A DNA stretch of 64,000 nt from positions 121,833,561-121,897,560 of the forward strand of contig NC_064621.1 of the NCBI RefSeq assembly GCF_023898315.1. Reading direction: 5' to 3'. The translations under genes and the position numbers were made by a program. Below the pieces are notes generated by a model. That model was not told the origin of the DNA. It did not search any database and saw nothing but the letters and a program-made list of their open reading frames with translations. This DNA is from Schistocerca nitens. Its lineage: Eukaryota > Arthropoda > Insecta > Orthoptera > Acrididae. Positions 21,356 to 32,839 of this stretch are shown here, in pieces; position 1 is the first letter of the stretch; each line of letters starts with the position of its first letter.

Positions 21356-22225
21356 TTTGTAAATGTTCAGCATGTAGCTATATTTACAGATTAACTTGTG
21401 GCGTGAATGTAAACTGCCTTTCGATGTTCGCAACTACACACACATGTAAATTGGTATATTGTTTTACTTTGTGTGTTCTAATTGTCATACTTAGGTAAAA
21501 TGAACAGAAACAGTGGTTTCAGTTTTGTTTTTGATAAAACCAGGGTGGCAGCATTACATACAACAAAGTCGAATACTCTGAAACACATTAATTTAAACTC
21601 GGAAAGTTTCTACTGATGACATAGGAATAATACCGGTCAACATTTTTAATATGATTGAAATGTTTACTAGACAAAACATGAAATTAATTAATCTGTGGAT
21701 TTAAGGAAGTAACGAAGAACTGACTTATAATAGGTGCACAGCTGTCTGGTGTGGTAAGGAAAATTGTCAAAACTGAAGTGAACAGCAGTGTGAAAATTTC
21801 ACTGGACCTCTTCCTCAATCATTAATTTTAAGTTCACTTTCAGCAAGTGCTCTTAAGATTGAGTGGTGGTTAAGACCAAGTACATGACTGCAACACAATA
21901 CACAGCATAAAAATGTGGCTATTTATCTTTATCCTGAAAAATTGGACATAATAGCAGAGTTCCTATTCTTGGACTGGAGGAGATTACGTAGTCCAGATTT
22001 GTACTTGGGGGTGCAAAACAAAGATGTCATACTGCTGAGATGGAAGAAACTACAAGATGTTTAATGAGATGTTCAACAGCATGTTTGCAATACATCTTTT
22101 GATTTCAATCAAGTCACTTATTTTACTCATTGATTTTAATTATCAATAATTTTATCTGCATCTGCTAAGATTTCCCTACAATTTTCTCACCTTTGTATAA
22201 TAAAGTGATATGAATAGTCCCGAAT
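21356..22225. other. No recognisable feature
   Basis: AT-rich sequence between two LINE copies; nothing assigned. Confidence 0.4.
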
Positions 22226-23590
22226 ATGAATAGTTCCTGTGAATTATTATGGGTGGAGGTTACACTCAACAACCGAGCTGGGTTAATAATTGGCTCCTTT
22301 TACCGACCTCCCGACTCAGCAGCGTTAGTGGCAGAACAACTGAGAGAAAATTTGGAATACATTTCACATAAATTTCCTCAGCATGTTATAGTCTTAGGTG
22401 GAGATTTCAATTTACCAGATATAGACTGGGACACTCAGATGTTTAGGACGGGTGGTAGGGACAGAGCATCGAGTGACATTATACTGAGTGCACTATCCGA
22501 AAATTACCTCGAGCAATTAAACAGAGAACCGACTCATGGAGATAACATCTTGGACCTACTGATAACAAATAGACCCGAACTTTTCGACTCTGTAAGTGCA
22601 GAACAGGGAATCAGTGATCATAAGGCCGTTGTAGCATCCCTGAATATGGAAGTTAATAGGAATATAAAAAAAGGGAAGAAGGTTTATCTGTTTAGCAAGA
22701 GTAATAGAAGGCAGATTTCAGACTACCTAACAGATCAAAACGAAAATTTCTGTTCCGACACTGACAATGTTGAGTGTTTATGGAAAAAGTTCAAGGCAAT
22801 CGTACAATGCGTTTTAGACAGGTACGTGCCGAGTAAAACTGTGAGGGACGGGAAAAACCCACCGTGGTACAACAACAAAGTTAGGAAACTACTGCGAAAG
22901 CAAAGAGAGCTTCACTCCAAGTTTAAACGCAGCCAAAACCTCTCAGACAAACAGAAGCTAAGCGATGTCAAAGTTAGCGTAAGGAGGGCTATGCGAGAAG
23001 CGTTCAGTGAATTCGAAAGTAAAATTCGATGTACAGACTTGACAGAAAATCCTAGGAAGTTCTGGTCTTACGTTAAATCAGTAAGTGGCTCGAAACAGCA
23101 TATCCAGACACTCCGGGATGATGATGGCATTGAAACAGAGTATGACACGCGTAAAGCTGAAATACTAAACACCTTTTTCCAAAGCTGTTTCACAGAGGAA
23201 GACCGCACTGCAGTTCCTTCTCTAAATCCTCGCACAAACGAAAAAATGGCTGACATCGAAATAAGTGTCCAAGGAATAGAAAAGCAACTGGAATCACTCA
23301 ACAGAGGAAAGTCCACTGGACCTGACGGGATACCAATTCGATTCTACACAGAGTACGCGAAAGAACTTGCCCCCCTTCTAACAGCTGTGTACCGCAAGTC
23401 TCTAGAGGAACGGAGGGTTCCAAATGATTGGAAAAGAGCACAGGTGGTCCCAGTCTTCAAGAAGGGTCGTCGAGCAGATGCGCAAAACTATAGACCTATA
23501 TCTCTAACGTCGATCTGTTGTAGAATTTTAGAACATGTTTTTTTGCTCGAGTATCATGTCGTTTTTGGAAACCCAGAATCTACTATGTAG
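22226..23590 (+). pseudogene. Jockey-like LINE ORF2, first part: endonuclease and RT fingers
   Basis: A 454-residue open frame. The first clear family segment is LLWVEVTLNN (from residue 8), so the endonuclease lacks its N-terminal block with the catalytic Glu. LGGDFNLPDIDW (57-68) and SDHKAVV (130-136) are present. The linker and RT start follow, with GKSTGPDGIP (near 361) and NYRPISLTSICCRILEH (near 422). After LEHVF the true reading shifts into the next frame, so the last ~15 residues here are out of frame. In life the two parts would have been one ORF2 protein that nicks DNA and copies RNA. Confidence 0.85.
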
Positions 23591-24707
23591 GAATCAACAT
23601 GGATTCCGGAAACAGCGATCGTGTGAGACCCAACTCGCGTTATTTGTTCATGAGACCCAGAAAATATTAGATACAGGCTCCCAGGTAGATGCTATTTTTC
23701 TTGACTTCCGGAAGGCATTCGATACAGTTCCGCACTGTCGCCTGATAAACAAAGTAAGAGCCTACAGAATATCAGACCAGCTGTGTGGCTGGATTGAAGA
23801 GTTTTTAGCAGACAGAACACAGCATGCTGTTATCAATGGAGAGACGTCTACAGACGTTAAGGTAACCTCTGGCGTGCCACAGGGGAGTGTTATGGGACCA
23901 TTGCTTTTCACAATATATATAAATGACCTAGTAGATAGTGTCAGAAGTTCCATGCGGCTTTTCGCGGATGATGCTGTAGTATACAGAGAAGTTGCAGCAT
24001 TAGAAAATTGTAGCGAAATGCAGGAAGATCTGCAGCGGATAGGCACTTGGTGCAGGGAGTGGCAACTGTCCCTTAACATAGACAAATGTAATGTATTGCG
24101 AATACATAGAAAGAAGGATCTTTTATTGTATGATTATATGATAGCGGAACAAACACTGGTAGCAGTTACTTCTGTAAAATATCTGGGAGTATGCGTGCGG
24201 AACGATTTGAAGTGGAATGATCATATAAAATTAATTGTTGGTAAGGCGGGTACCAGGTTGAGATTCATTGGGAGAGTGCTTAGAAAATGTAGTCCAGCAA
24301 CAAAGGAGGTGGCCTACAAAACACTCGTTCGACCTATACTTGAGTATTGCTCATCAGTGTGGGATCCGTACCAGATCGGGTTGACGGAGGAGATAGAGAA
24401 GATCCAAAGAAGAGCGGCGCGTTTCGTCACAGGGTTATTTGGTAACCATGATAGCGTTACGGAGATGTTTAACAAACTCAAGTGGCAGACTCTGCAAGAG
24501 AGGCGCTCTGCATCACGGTGTAGCTTGCTCGCCAGGTTTCGAGAGGGTGCGTTTCTGGATGAGGTATCGAGTATATTGCTTCCCCCTACTTATACCTCCC
24601 GAGGAGATCACGAATGTAAAATTAGAGAGATTAGAGCGCGCACGGAGGCTTTCAGACAGTCGTTCTTCCCGCGAACCATACGCGACTGGAACAGGAAAGG
24701 GAGGTAA
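23535..24707 (+). pseudogene. Jockey-like LINE ORF2, second part: RT palm and C-terminus
   Basis: A 390-residue open frame that continues the previous one after a frame change at the T7 run 23538-23544; six T would restore a single frame. It includes HGFRKQRSCETQL (22-34), FLDFRKAFDTV (55-65), GVPQGSVMGPLLF (113-125) and LFADDAVVY (142-150, intact FADD). There is no RNase H, which fits the jockey group. The C-terminus, including FFPRTIRDWNRKGR, is repeated in the truncated copy on the minus strand near 14080. The RT catalytic residues are intact, but the frameshift and missing 5' end make this copy inactive. Confidence 0.87.
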
Positions 24708-24785
24708 TGACAGTGGCACGTAAGGTGCCCTCCGCCACACACCGTTGGGTGGCTTTCGGAGTATGAATGTAGATGTAGATTTAGA

Positions 24786-27177
24786 TGTTACAGATACTAG
24801 TCCAAGGAATGCTGAAGACTTTGCATATAGAAAGAACAAAGAATTCTATTGCTGTGTATAAACCTTTGCGAACGTCAAGTGGAGCCCTTACATTATTTCA
24901 GTTAAATTATGAGTACAACCCTCACAAGAATTCTGAATTTAGATGTCCAAGTCCTTAGCTTTAGTAAAAGTGTGCTGAAAGATGAAATCTGCTGCATTAG
25001 TGGAATTTGGAGAAAACCAATGCAGTCATCTAATTGTCTTAAAGTTTTCTGTCACTCTTCCTTAATGGTGCCACTGCTTCTCCATGAACTAATTTTCGGG
25101 TACAACTGTTTACTTATTTCAGCTGTAACTTTCCAGCAGATGCTGCATTTCTCTACAAATGTTACTTATGTTGTTAACAATGTTTGATTTAGCATAGATT
25201 CACAAGAAATAAGTTCCTACTCACAAATACAGTATGGTCTTGCGTTGCCTCAGAACCTGTAAACATAAGCAGTTTATTGTATTAGAGACTCAGTCCATAG
25301 AAAATTAACATGTTATTAATGAAGAAAGCATGAAGTCCAACAACACATGAAACTATGTGGACTACAGATTGAGAGTGAAAAATTGTGTCACAGCATAGAA
25401 TTACTAGACATAATATAAAATCATTACATTTTCAGAAACTTGGATTTGGATTCCCGTTGATTACAAATATGACATACTTTCTTACATGAAGTGAGTAAAC
25501 AAAATCTGGAAATTTTTCCAGTTGTACCACAAAAATTTTGTATTCAGTAACAACTCACCAACAGCTGACCTAGAAAATACATGCTGTTAACTTTTCCTTC
25601 TTTCTGAAATCACAGCATATGCAATCAATAAAGTCTAAACTTGACATATGCAACTCAAACTGTGTAATACAAGAGCACAACATTTATAAATATAATGTAA
25701 TCAATACCATACCGAAGGGAAGCCTCGCTCCACTCATTTAAAACACACTAATGTTCTTAATGTAATAAATGTTTATAACGTCTTATAACTAAGTCAAGCT
25801 TCAGATCAACAATGACTAAGCGATGAAGCAAAATTAAGTAATAATCACAAACAGTTTTTTCCAAATTTCAAAAACGAGAAAGAAGCATCAAGAGAGGGTG
25901 GAGACTGGGCACGAGTAAGCAGAATAATAAAGTAACATTAGACATAATTTAGAAGTAAAAATAAAAAAAAAATGACAGCCATCAAACATTAGGTACACAT
26001 TTTTCCACTCACTCATCAGGACTCAAGAAATGCTGAAGAAAGATAGGAATTCAAAGTCCAGCTTATGGAGTGGGTGGGGGGACTGGGAAGCCATTTTGTC
26101 CTAGCCCCACACATCTCATCAACAGCAGGGTTATTTCATAAATTCCTGTTTACTCCAGTAAAAATAATGGAAAACTTAGGAAAAATTTAACACATCAAAT
26201 GGCGCTATTCTGTAAATGTCATGTAACCAGTTGCTTCCACAGTACCAAAATGAAAACAGGATGATTGGTGTTAACATCCTGCCAACAATAATGTTATTAG
26301 AAAGACAACACAAGTTTGAAAAGGATGCAATATATTTCCTTCCCATATGTGTCCAAGGCAAGGGAACCATTCCAATACTTGCCTTAATAGATTAAGGGAA
26401 GCCTTTGAAAAAACAAATACCACAGAGATGAGTGCTTAAACCACTCCCTTTCAACATTTTGAGGACTAGAATGGGAAACTGAGTTAACAGGTGTGCACAC
26501 ACTTTCATTCACAAGGACTTTTTTTCTTTATGTATAGGTCCACGCATAAGAAGAATTTCTTAATGAAACAATTTTCATGCAAGGCTTTTTTCATTATTTG
26601 TTTATTTTACACAGTTGACCAATTCTGACCTCTTGACCATGTTGAGCACCACAGCTGTACTATTACTGATTTACTGTGTAGCGACCTGTTTCATCTGTTG
26701 AACTACATTAGGCTGCCTGGAGTTAAACAAAACAGGAAATTAGACTAAAGCTGCAGCATCTTCACAAATAAAATAAGTAACTCACAATGGTAACAACCTT
26801 ATACTAAATCCTCACCGAGTTGTGCTAAAGTCATGTCATAAATGGTCTGGTAGTTACAGGTGGATGAAACGCAGAAACACTGACCATAAACATTCTGCCG
26901 ACAGCCTGGCAAAAGTATAGCAAGCAAACATTGCATGCTGTGGATAGTAAATTGGCCAGACCGGGCCATTCCACAACTGAGTAAGACATGTCCCCAGGAG
27001 TGGGATAGACTTTTTGAAACTATGAACATCTTGATGTAGATCAAGATCCCAGGTATCAACTCACCGAATGAACATTCATTCAGCCTGGTGGGTCCTCATT
27101 TGCGTGTAAAATTTTGTAATTTTGCCTAATGTTCTAGAGCATTAAAATTGATACTTGTACATACAGTGGCACTGTTA
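24786..27177. other. No recognisable feature
   Basis: About 2.4 kb without assignable genes or clear repeats. Short frames at 24909-25187 and 26799-27059 (minus) have no known motif. Confidence 0.45.
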
Positions 27178-27650
27178 CATAGCTGATAGGATATGAGCGT
27201 GATGGGCAGAAGGTTATGGGTTCAAATCTCGTCAGCTGCTTCAAAACATTTATTTTTAAATGGTTATTGAAATGACTTTGATCATTATTTTTATCTATAC
27301 TGGCTGTGCATTGGTGTCAAAAATGTATTTTTTGTTAGGTACAAGATGTGCATTTTTGTGGATGGGAATCGTCATTAAATCAAAATACAAGAAAGTAATT
27401 AAAATCATGCACACAAGGATTCCAAATGGCGGGGGGTGGGGGAAGAGTAAATTTAAACATTTATTCAATAATTAAAATGACATGTAAAGGGTTAGAAATT
27501 TTATAAACTTACATTTAAATCAATTAGTTTATTAAAAATTTTGGTAACTGTTTAAAAATAAAATATTTTTAAGCAGCTGACGAGATTCAAACCTGCAACC
27601 TTCTGCACATCAGGCTCACGTATTACCCACTACAACCTCAAGATTTTCGA
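27178..27650. repeat. Foldback element with tRNA-like arms
   Basis: The left arm (about 27178-27262) and the reverse complement of the right arm (about 27551-27650) share GCAGAAGGTT, an RNA polymerase III B-box-like GGTTCAAATC / GGTTTGAATC, and AATCTCGTCAGCTGCTT, then an A/T-rich stretch. The segment resembles the 3' half of a tRNA (Met/Lys type) and so looks like a tRNA-derived SINE present as an inverted pair. The ~290-bp spacer has no gene. It is either two SINE-like insertions in opposite orientation or one snapback element. Confidence 0.65.
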
Positions 27651-27837
27651 CTAGTGAAAACGGTCATAACAAAATAAATTTGTAATAATACAGCTGAGAT
27701 GGTTTTTATTGAGCATTAATTTTGAACACACTGTCATTCAAGTAGCACCAGAAGGTCATTAGAACATAGCCACAACATAACAGATAAAGCTTTTGGGAAA
27801 TTGGATAATGATAATGAAGTAGAAATTACCTTACTGA

Positions 27838-28056
27838 AATATATATATATCTCTGCCCAACCTCTTTGCCTTTACACATGTCTGCCTGTGTCTGTATATG
27901 TGTGGATGAGTGTATACCTGTCCTTTTTTTCCCCTTAAGGTAAGTCTTTCCGCTCCCGGGATTTGAATGACTCCTTACCCTCTCCCTTAAAACCCACATC
28001 CTTTCATCTTTCCCTCTTTCCTGATGAAGCAACCTTGGGTCTGCGAAAGCTTGAAA

Positions 28057-28116
<60 letters not shown>

Positions 28117-28371
28117 ATTACTATCTACCAGCGCTTTCATTTGGTAAGTCACATATATATGACTTACCAAATGAAAGTGCTGGCAGGTCGACAGACACAC
28201 AAACAAACACAAACATACACACAAAATTCAAGCTTTCGCAACAAACTGTTGCCTCATCAGGAAAGAGGGAAAGACGAAAGGATGTGGGTTTTAAGGGAGA
28301 GGGTAAGGAGTCATTCCAATCCCGGGAGCGGAAAGACTTACCTTAGGGGGAAAAAAGGACGGGTATACACT

Positions 28372-28420
<49 letters not shown>

Positions 28421-28446
28421 CCATCCACACACACATATATATATAA
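27838..28446. repeat. ~600-bp palindrome with two expanded microsatellites
   Basis: The arms meet at about 28155 (TTGGTAAGTC / GACTTACCAA around ACATATATAT). Matching blocks in both arms include AAGGTAAGTCTTTCCGCTCC (about 27938 and, reversed, about 28346), CTTACCCTCTCCCTTAAAAC, CTTTCCCTCTTTCCTGATGA, GCGAAAGCTTGAA and GCTTTCATTTGGTAAGT. A (TG)n tract (28058-28113) is expanded only in the left arm and a (CA)n tract (28378-28418) only in the right arm, at non-equivalent places. No coding content; long frames here are microsatellite artefacts. Confidence 0.88.
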
Positions 28447-28983
28447 GAGCGTACTTAGAGAGGGAGAGAGATACCCAATCACTCGGGCATGGGCTGCGAC
28501 TATTGTTATCATATAATTGGAAGGTTTAGCACTGTTCAGGCATATCTCCCAAATGCTTTGGGTCCTAGCACACTATTTTATCACAGAAAAGGAGCAGTGG
28601 ATTGAGGGAATATGGATTGTGGATTTAGGCCATGTGGTACACCCAAAAATTTCTGCACCTACACTTACCAATATAAAATTTGGCTGTATTAACAATAAAA
28701 TAGACTGTAGAAATGCTGCCACTGCTATACCACTTTTAATTCAGAAACAAAGTATAGAACTTAAGGATCTAACAGTAGGCTAACGGAGATAGAAGAAGAG
28801 TTAAATTAGAAAAATTATCGGAAACTGACAAAAAAATCTCAAATAAAATAAAAATCAGGACAAGTGTTTTATTACAAAGGAACAGATCAGGGAGGGAATC
28901 CAGATGTAGGCATTATTGGAAATAAGGAAATTAATAACAATGTAACAGATACAGAATAATCTCAGATAATATCAAAACTACAA
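28447..28983. other. No recognisable feature
   Basis: Short spacer; the open frame 28517-28783 has no recognisable motif. Confidence 0.4.
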
Positions 28984-29190
28984 AATGAATTTTCACTCTG
29001 CAGTTGTAAGTCCACTGACTTGAAATTTCGTGGCAGATTTAAACTGCCTGCCAGACTGCAGGAAATCAGGAATCATCACCTCTCACGGGAATGTGCTATA
29101 TAAACTCAGCTATCCAAGCTCTTTGAAAGTTTGGGGGTTAGGAGAAGAGTTACTTGCTGAAGTAAGGCTGTGAGGGCAGATAGGAATAGC
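28984..29190 (+). repeat. Diverged copy of the tRNA-like composite repeat
   Basis: Starts with AATGAATTTTCACTCTGCAG, followed by TTGAAATTTCGTGGCAGATT, and later a segment like the internal region of the repeat at 49653-50138. The tRNA-like core is too diverged to fold. Confidence 0.6.
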
Positions 29191-29223
29191 AAAACTCATT
29201 TCATAATGATATTTCATTGCAGT

Positions 29224-29228
<5 letters not shown>

Positions 29229-29266
<38 letters not shown>
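29229..29266. repeat. (CA)n microsatellite
   Basis: About 19 uninterrupted CA units. Confidence 0.95.
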
Positions 29267-29267
<1 letters not shown>

Positions 29268-29512
29268 TCTCATGAAGACTCAGAAGACAGCTAAAACAGT
29301 TAGATAAAGTGACAAATTACAGCAAATGCCTCTACAAAAATGATAAACAGAGATTTTAATGCAAAAACAAGACCAAAAGTAAACACTGATTTCTCTGTGT
29401 GACCTACTGCTATGGTACCAGATAAGAAAGATTTCATACAACAGCAGAATTTAGCAAGATGAGTAACATATTTATCTGCCAAAATCTTTTGTAAAAGTAA
29501 ATATAGAAAACA

Positions 29513-30868
29513 AACACATAAAAAAAAGTTTTGCATCACCTCGGTTCCGAGAGTTTCAGAACCTGTACAGAAAATTGGAACAGAGATCAACATAAACATC
29601 GTTTCCACCCTTTTTACTGCTCATGAAAACCACACATTGCATGTTGTACCACCATATAGTGAGATCTTCAGAGGTGGTAGTCGAGACTGCTGTACACACT
29701 GGTAGCACATCCTCTTGCATTGATGCATGTCCATATTTGTCGTGGCATACTATTAACAAGTTCATCACGGCACTGTTGGTCTAGACTGTCTCACTCCTCA
29801 ACGGCAATTTGGCGTAGATCCCTCAGAGTGGTTGGTGGGTCACATTGTCCATAAACAGCCCTTTTCATTCTATTCCAGGCATGTTCGATAGGGTTCACGT
29901 CTGGAGAACATGCTGGCCACTCTAGTCGAGCGATGTTGTTATCCTGAAGGAAGTCATTCACAAGATGTGCATGATGGACATGCAAATTGTTGTCCACGAA
30001 GACAAATGCCTCACCAATATGCTGCCGATATGGTTGCACTATTGGTTGGAGGATGGCATTCACGTATCGTACAGCCATTATGGTGCCTTCCATGACCACC
30101 AGTGGCGTATGTTGGCCGCACATAATGTCACCCCAAAACAACAGGGAACCTCCACCTTGCTGCACTTGCTGGACTGTGTTCTAAGGCGTTCAGCCTGACC
30201 GGGTTGCTCCAAATATATCTCTTTCTGGTTGAAGGCATATGCGACACTAATCGGTGAAGAGAATGTGATGCCAATCCTGAGCAGTCCACTCGGCTTGTTG
30301 TTGGGCCCATCTGTACCATGCTGAATCGTCTCGTGGTTGCAAAGTTGGACCTCGCCATGGACATTGGGAGTGAAGTTGAGCATCATGCAGCGTATTGCGC
30401 ACAGTTTGAGTTGTAACATGACGTCCTGTAGAGGTCACCCACTGCAGTAGTAGCCCTTGGGCGGCCTGAGTGAGGCATGTCATCGACAGTTCGTGTCTCT
30501 CTTTACCTCCATGTCCGAACAACATCGCTTTGGTTCACTCCGAGACACCTGGACACTTCCATACTTGTTGAGAGCCCTTCCTGGCACAAACAATGCAGAA
30601 GTGATCGAACTGCAGTATTGACCATCTAGGAAAGCTTTAACTACAGACAACACGAGTTGTAAACCTCCTTCCTGGTGGAATGACTGGAACTGATCGGCTG
30701 TCGGAACCCCTCTCTAAAATAGGCGCTGCTCATGCAGGGTCTTTGTGTGGGTTTCGTGACATCTCTGAACAGTCAAAGAGACTGTGTCTGTGATACAATA
30801 TCCACAGTCAACATCTATCTTCAGGAGTTCAAAGAACTGGGGTGATGCAAAACTTTTTTTGATGTGTG
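29513..30868 (-). mobile_element. Tc1-like DNA transposon, inactivated
   Basis: Terminal inverted repeats are AAAAAAAGTTTTGCATCACC at 29521 and the reverse complement of the same sequence ending near 30860. The right side ends at TA (30869-30870); the left TA is degraded. The length of about 1.36 kb is normal for a Tc1-type element. The minus strand holds one transposase pseudogene with no other cargo. Confidence 0.88.
29700..30640 (-). pseudogene. Tc1-like transposase (DD34E family), broken
   Basis: A minus-strand transposase with helix-turn-helix remains (LGVNQSDVVRTWR, about 30540) and a DDE catalytic domain. The first Asp is in HHILFTD (about 30250), immediately followed by a stop where family members have Glu. 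The second site reads FVFVDNNLHVHHAH (about 30000); aligned with the usual DDN box, the catalytic Asp appears changed to Asn. The Glu is in SPDVNPIEHAWN (about 29885), 34 residues after that Asn. Further stops occur near 30195 and after IAVEE (29791). The enzyme would have cut and pasted the element at TA sites, but this copy is dead. Confidence 0.87.
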
Positions 30869-30870
30869 TA

Positions 30871-31139
30871 TATTTGTTAAGATTCAAATGGAACTAAAAA
30901 TAAAATTGTACGTATCTGTGTAAAATAGAAAAGAAGTTGCTCTTAAGGTAAGTCTTCAAAAGGAATTGAAAGCAATAAGAATATAAAGAAAAGAAAACAA
31001 AAAATTAGCTTGGGTAGATGCCTCATCTGATTAGTTAATAAGCAGATGACAAGTAATTAGCAACAGACAAAAAACTGTAGAAATATTACAAGCCATTTAA
31101 ATGTTTGTATGAATCAGAAACATCAATAGTTAATACTGG
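30871..31139. other. No recognisable feature
   Basis: Short A-rich spacer. Confidence 0.4.
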
Positions 31140-31320
31140 AAGTAATTAAGGTAATGTGTAAGAAAGGAAAGGCAACTGGAGAAGATGTTCAACAGAATTG
31201 GTTAATGTTGGATAACAAGTAATACAAAGTCAAACAGAAAATTATTTATGGAACGTCTGCAGAAGAATAGATTTCCCTAATACCAAAACAAAGTTAAGAT
31301 TATTCTACCTTATAACAAGC

Positions 31321-31370
<50 letters not shown>

Positions 31371-31500
31371 CAATACCCTGCAGATCACTTTTGTCTCGTT
31401 AATGTAGTACAAGATTTTCATAAACATTATCTAAAACCGTAGAGGGGAAAAAATTATATTTTTACTATGTGAAGGATCAAGCTGGCTTTATAACTGGATG
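31140..31500 (+). pseudogene. LINE RT fragment (RTE-type), strongly decayed
   Basis: Plus-strand blocks KKGKATGEDVQQNWL (about 31157), ISLIPKQS (about 31275) and DQAGFITGCSKL (about 31475) follow the normal order of the RT fingers region. The fragment contains an (AAT)n microsatellite and joins the 5' part of another copy at about 31500. Confidence 0.6.
31321..31369. repeat. (AAT)n microsatellite
   Basis: About 16 perfect AAT units inside decayed LINE sequence. Confidence 0.95.
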
Positions 31501-32830
31501 TAGTAAATTGGCCCCCATGACCTTGCTGACATGGAGTGGCTTGCTTGTCTCAACAATACAAATAATAGTACCCTAGGTGCAACCACAATGAAGGGGTGTG
31601 TGAGGAGAGGTCAAACTAACCTGTGGCTCCTGAATAGGATCACCAGCCTATTCAGTAGTTGCAGTGGCAAGGATCTGGATGACTGATTGATCAAGCCTTG
31701 CAATAATAGCCAACATGGACTTCCTATGCTGGTTCTGCAAAAACCTGCAAGAAAGAGGAAACTACAGCCATTATTCTTCCCGAGGGCATGTAGCTCTACT
31801 GTATGGCTTAATGACAATGGCATCCTCTTGGGTAAGATATTCTGGAGGTAGAATAAGTCACCCATTTGGCTATCCAGGTGGGGACTGTTCAGGAGGACGA
31901 CACCAAAAAGAACAAAACAGTTGTTCCACAGGGCTGTGTGTGGAATGTTAACATCCTTTAATCAGATAGGTACTATAGGTCAGAGAACTTACAAAGGGAA
32001 ATGGACATGTTGAAGTTACATATACTGGGAATCAGTGGAGACTGGTGGCAGGAAGATTAGTGCATCTGGTCAGGCGAATAAAGTGTTATCAACACAAAAT
32101 CAAATAGAAAGCAAGCATAAAAAGAATATGGGAATGCAGGTGACACACAATGAACAGTATACTGAACACTTTATTATAGCCGAGGTAAGACATAAAGTCA
32201 ACACTCATCATAGTAGAACTTTATATGCCAACTATCTCTAACAAAAAGAAATTATTCAAATAGTAAGGTCAGACTGGAACTGGTAGTAGGAAAATAAAGA
32301 GAAAGAAAATTAGTAGGACAATGTGGACTGGAGGAAAGTAATGAAATGGATAGTGATCTGGTATAATTTTGCATTCCAAATACTTGTTTTAACACTCATG
32401 TAAGTAGGCTGTATACTTGGAAGATCTTTTCAGACCATTTCAGACAAATTATACATTTGTAAGACATAGATTTCAAAATCAGAATTTAAACTGTACGATA
32501 CTTTCAGAAGCAGATGTGGACTTTGGCCAATTTTAATCTGTTGTTGGTGACACACAAATTATGAAGAAATTGCAGAGAGTAAGAAATTTAAGGAGATGGG
32601 ACCTAGGTATGTTGAAAGAACCACAGGTTGTTGAGAGTTTTGAAGGGATCATTAGGCGACAACTGACTGAAACGGGTGAAAGGAATAGAAGAGAAGACGA
32701 ACTGGTAGTTGTGATAAATGATACGAGGAAGGCAGAGCAGAGGATCACATACGTAAAAGTCAAGCTCTATTTGAAAGCCCTGGATAACACAGGAAGGAGG
32801 GACAATTGAAAGGTCGAATGAATACATACT
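31501..32830 (+). pseudogene. RTE-type LINE remnant (copy B), 5' region and endonuclease
   Basis: The 5' leader (31501-31940) is followed by an endonuclease reading with blocks LQREMDMLKLHILGIS (about 31997), then a diverged middle, RFQNQNLNC (about 32470), EADVDFG (about 32510) and KLQRVRNLRRWDLGMLKEPQ (about 32565), which is open to 32809. The last part is the linker between endonuclease and RT in this family. Stops are frequent before 32560. Copy B is interrupted by a DDE transposase gene, and its RT end reappears at 34210-34900. Confidence 0.7.
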
Positions 32831-32839
32831 GTGTGGTTA

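Larger units (their letters stand above)
22226..24785 (+). mobile_element. Jockey-like LINE, 5'-truncated, one frameshift
   Basis: 2.56 kb of a non-LTR element with endonuclease (from its middle), RT, 3' UTR and a TGTAGA-type simple 3' tail (24763-24785). The 5' end, including any ORF1 and the first endonuclease block, is missing. Two long open frames overlap and differ by a single frame change at a T7 run. The 3' UTR is shared with the truncated copy at 14003-14390, which confirms the family boundary at the 3' side. No clear target-site duplication was found. Confidence 0.88.

Noticed and set aside
27826-28446. Frames with Thr-His or Cys-Val runs
   Set aside because: Translation of CA/TG microsatellites within the palindrome.
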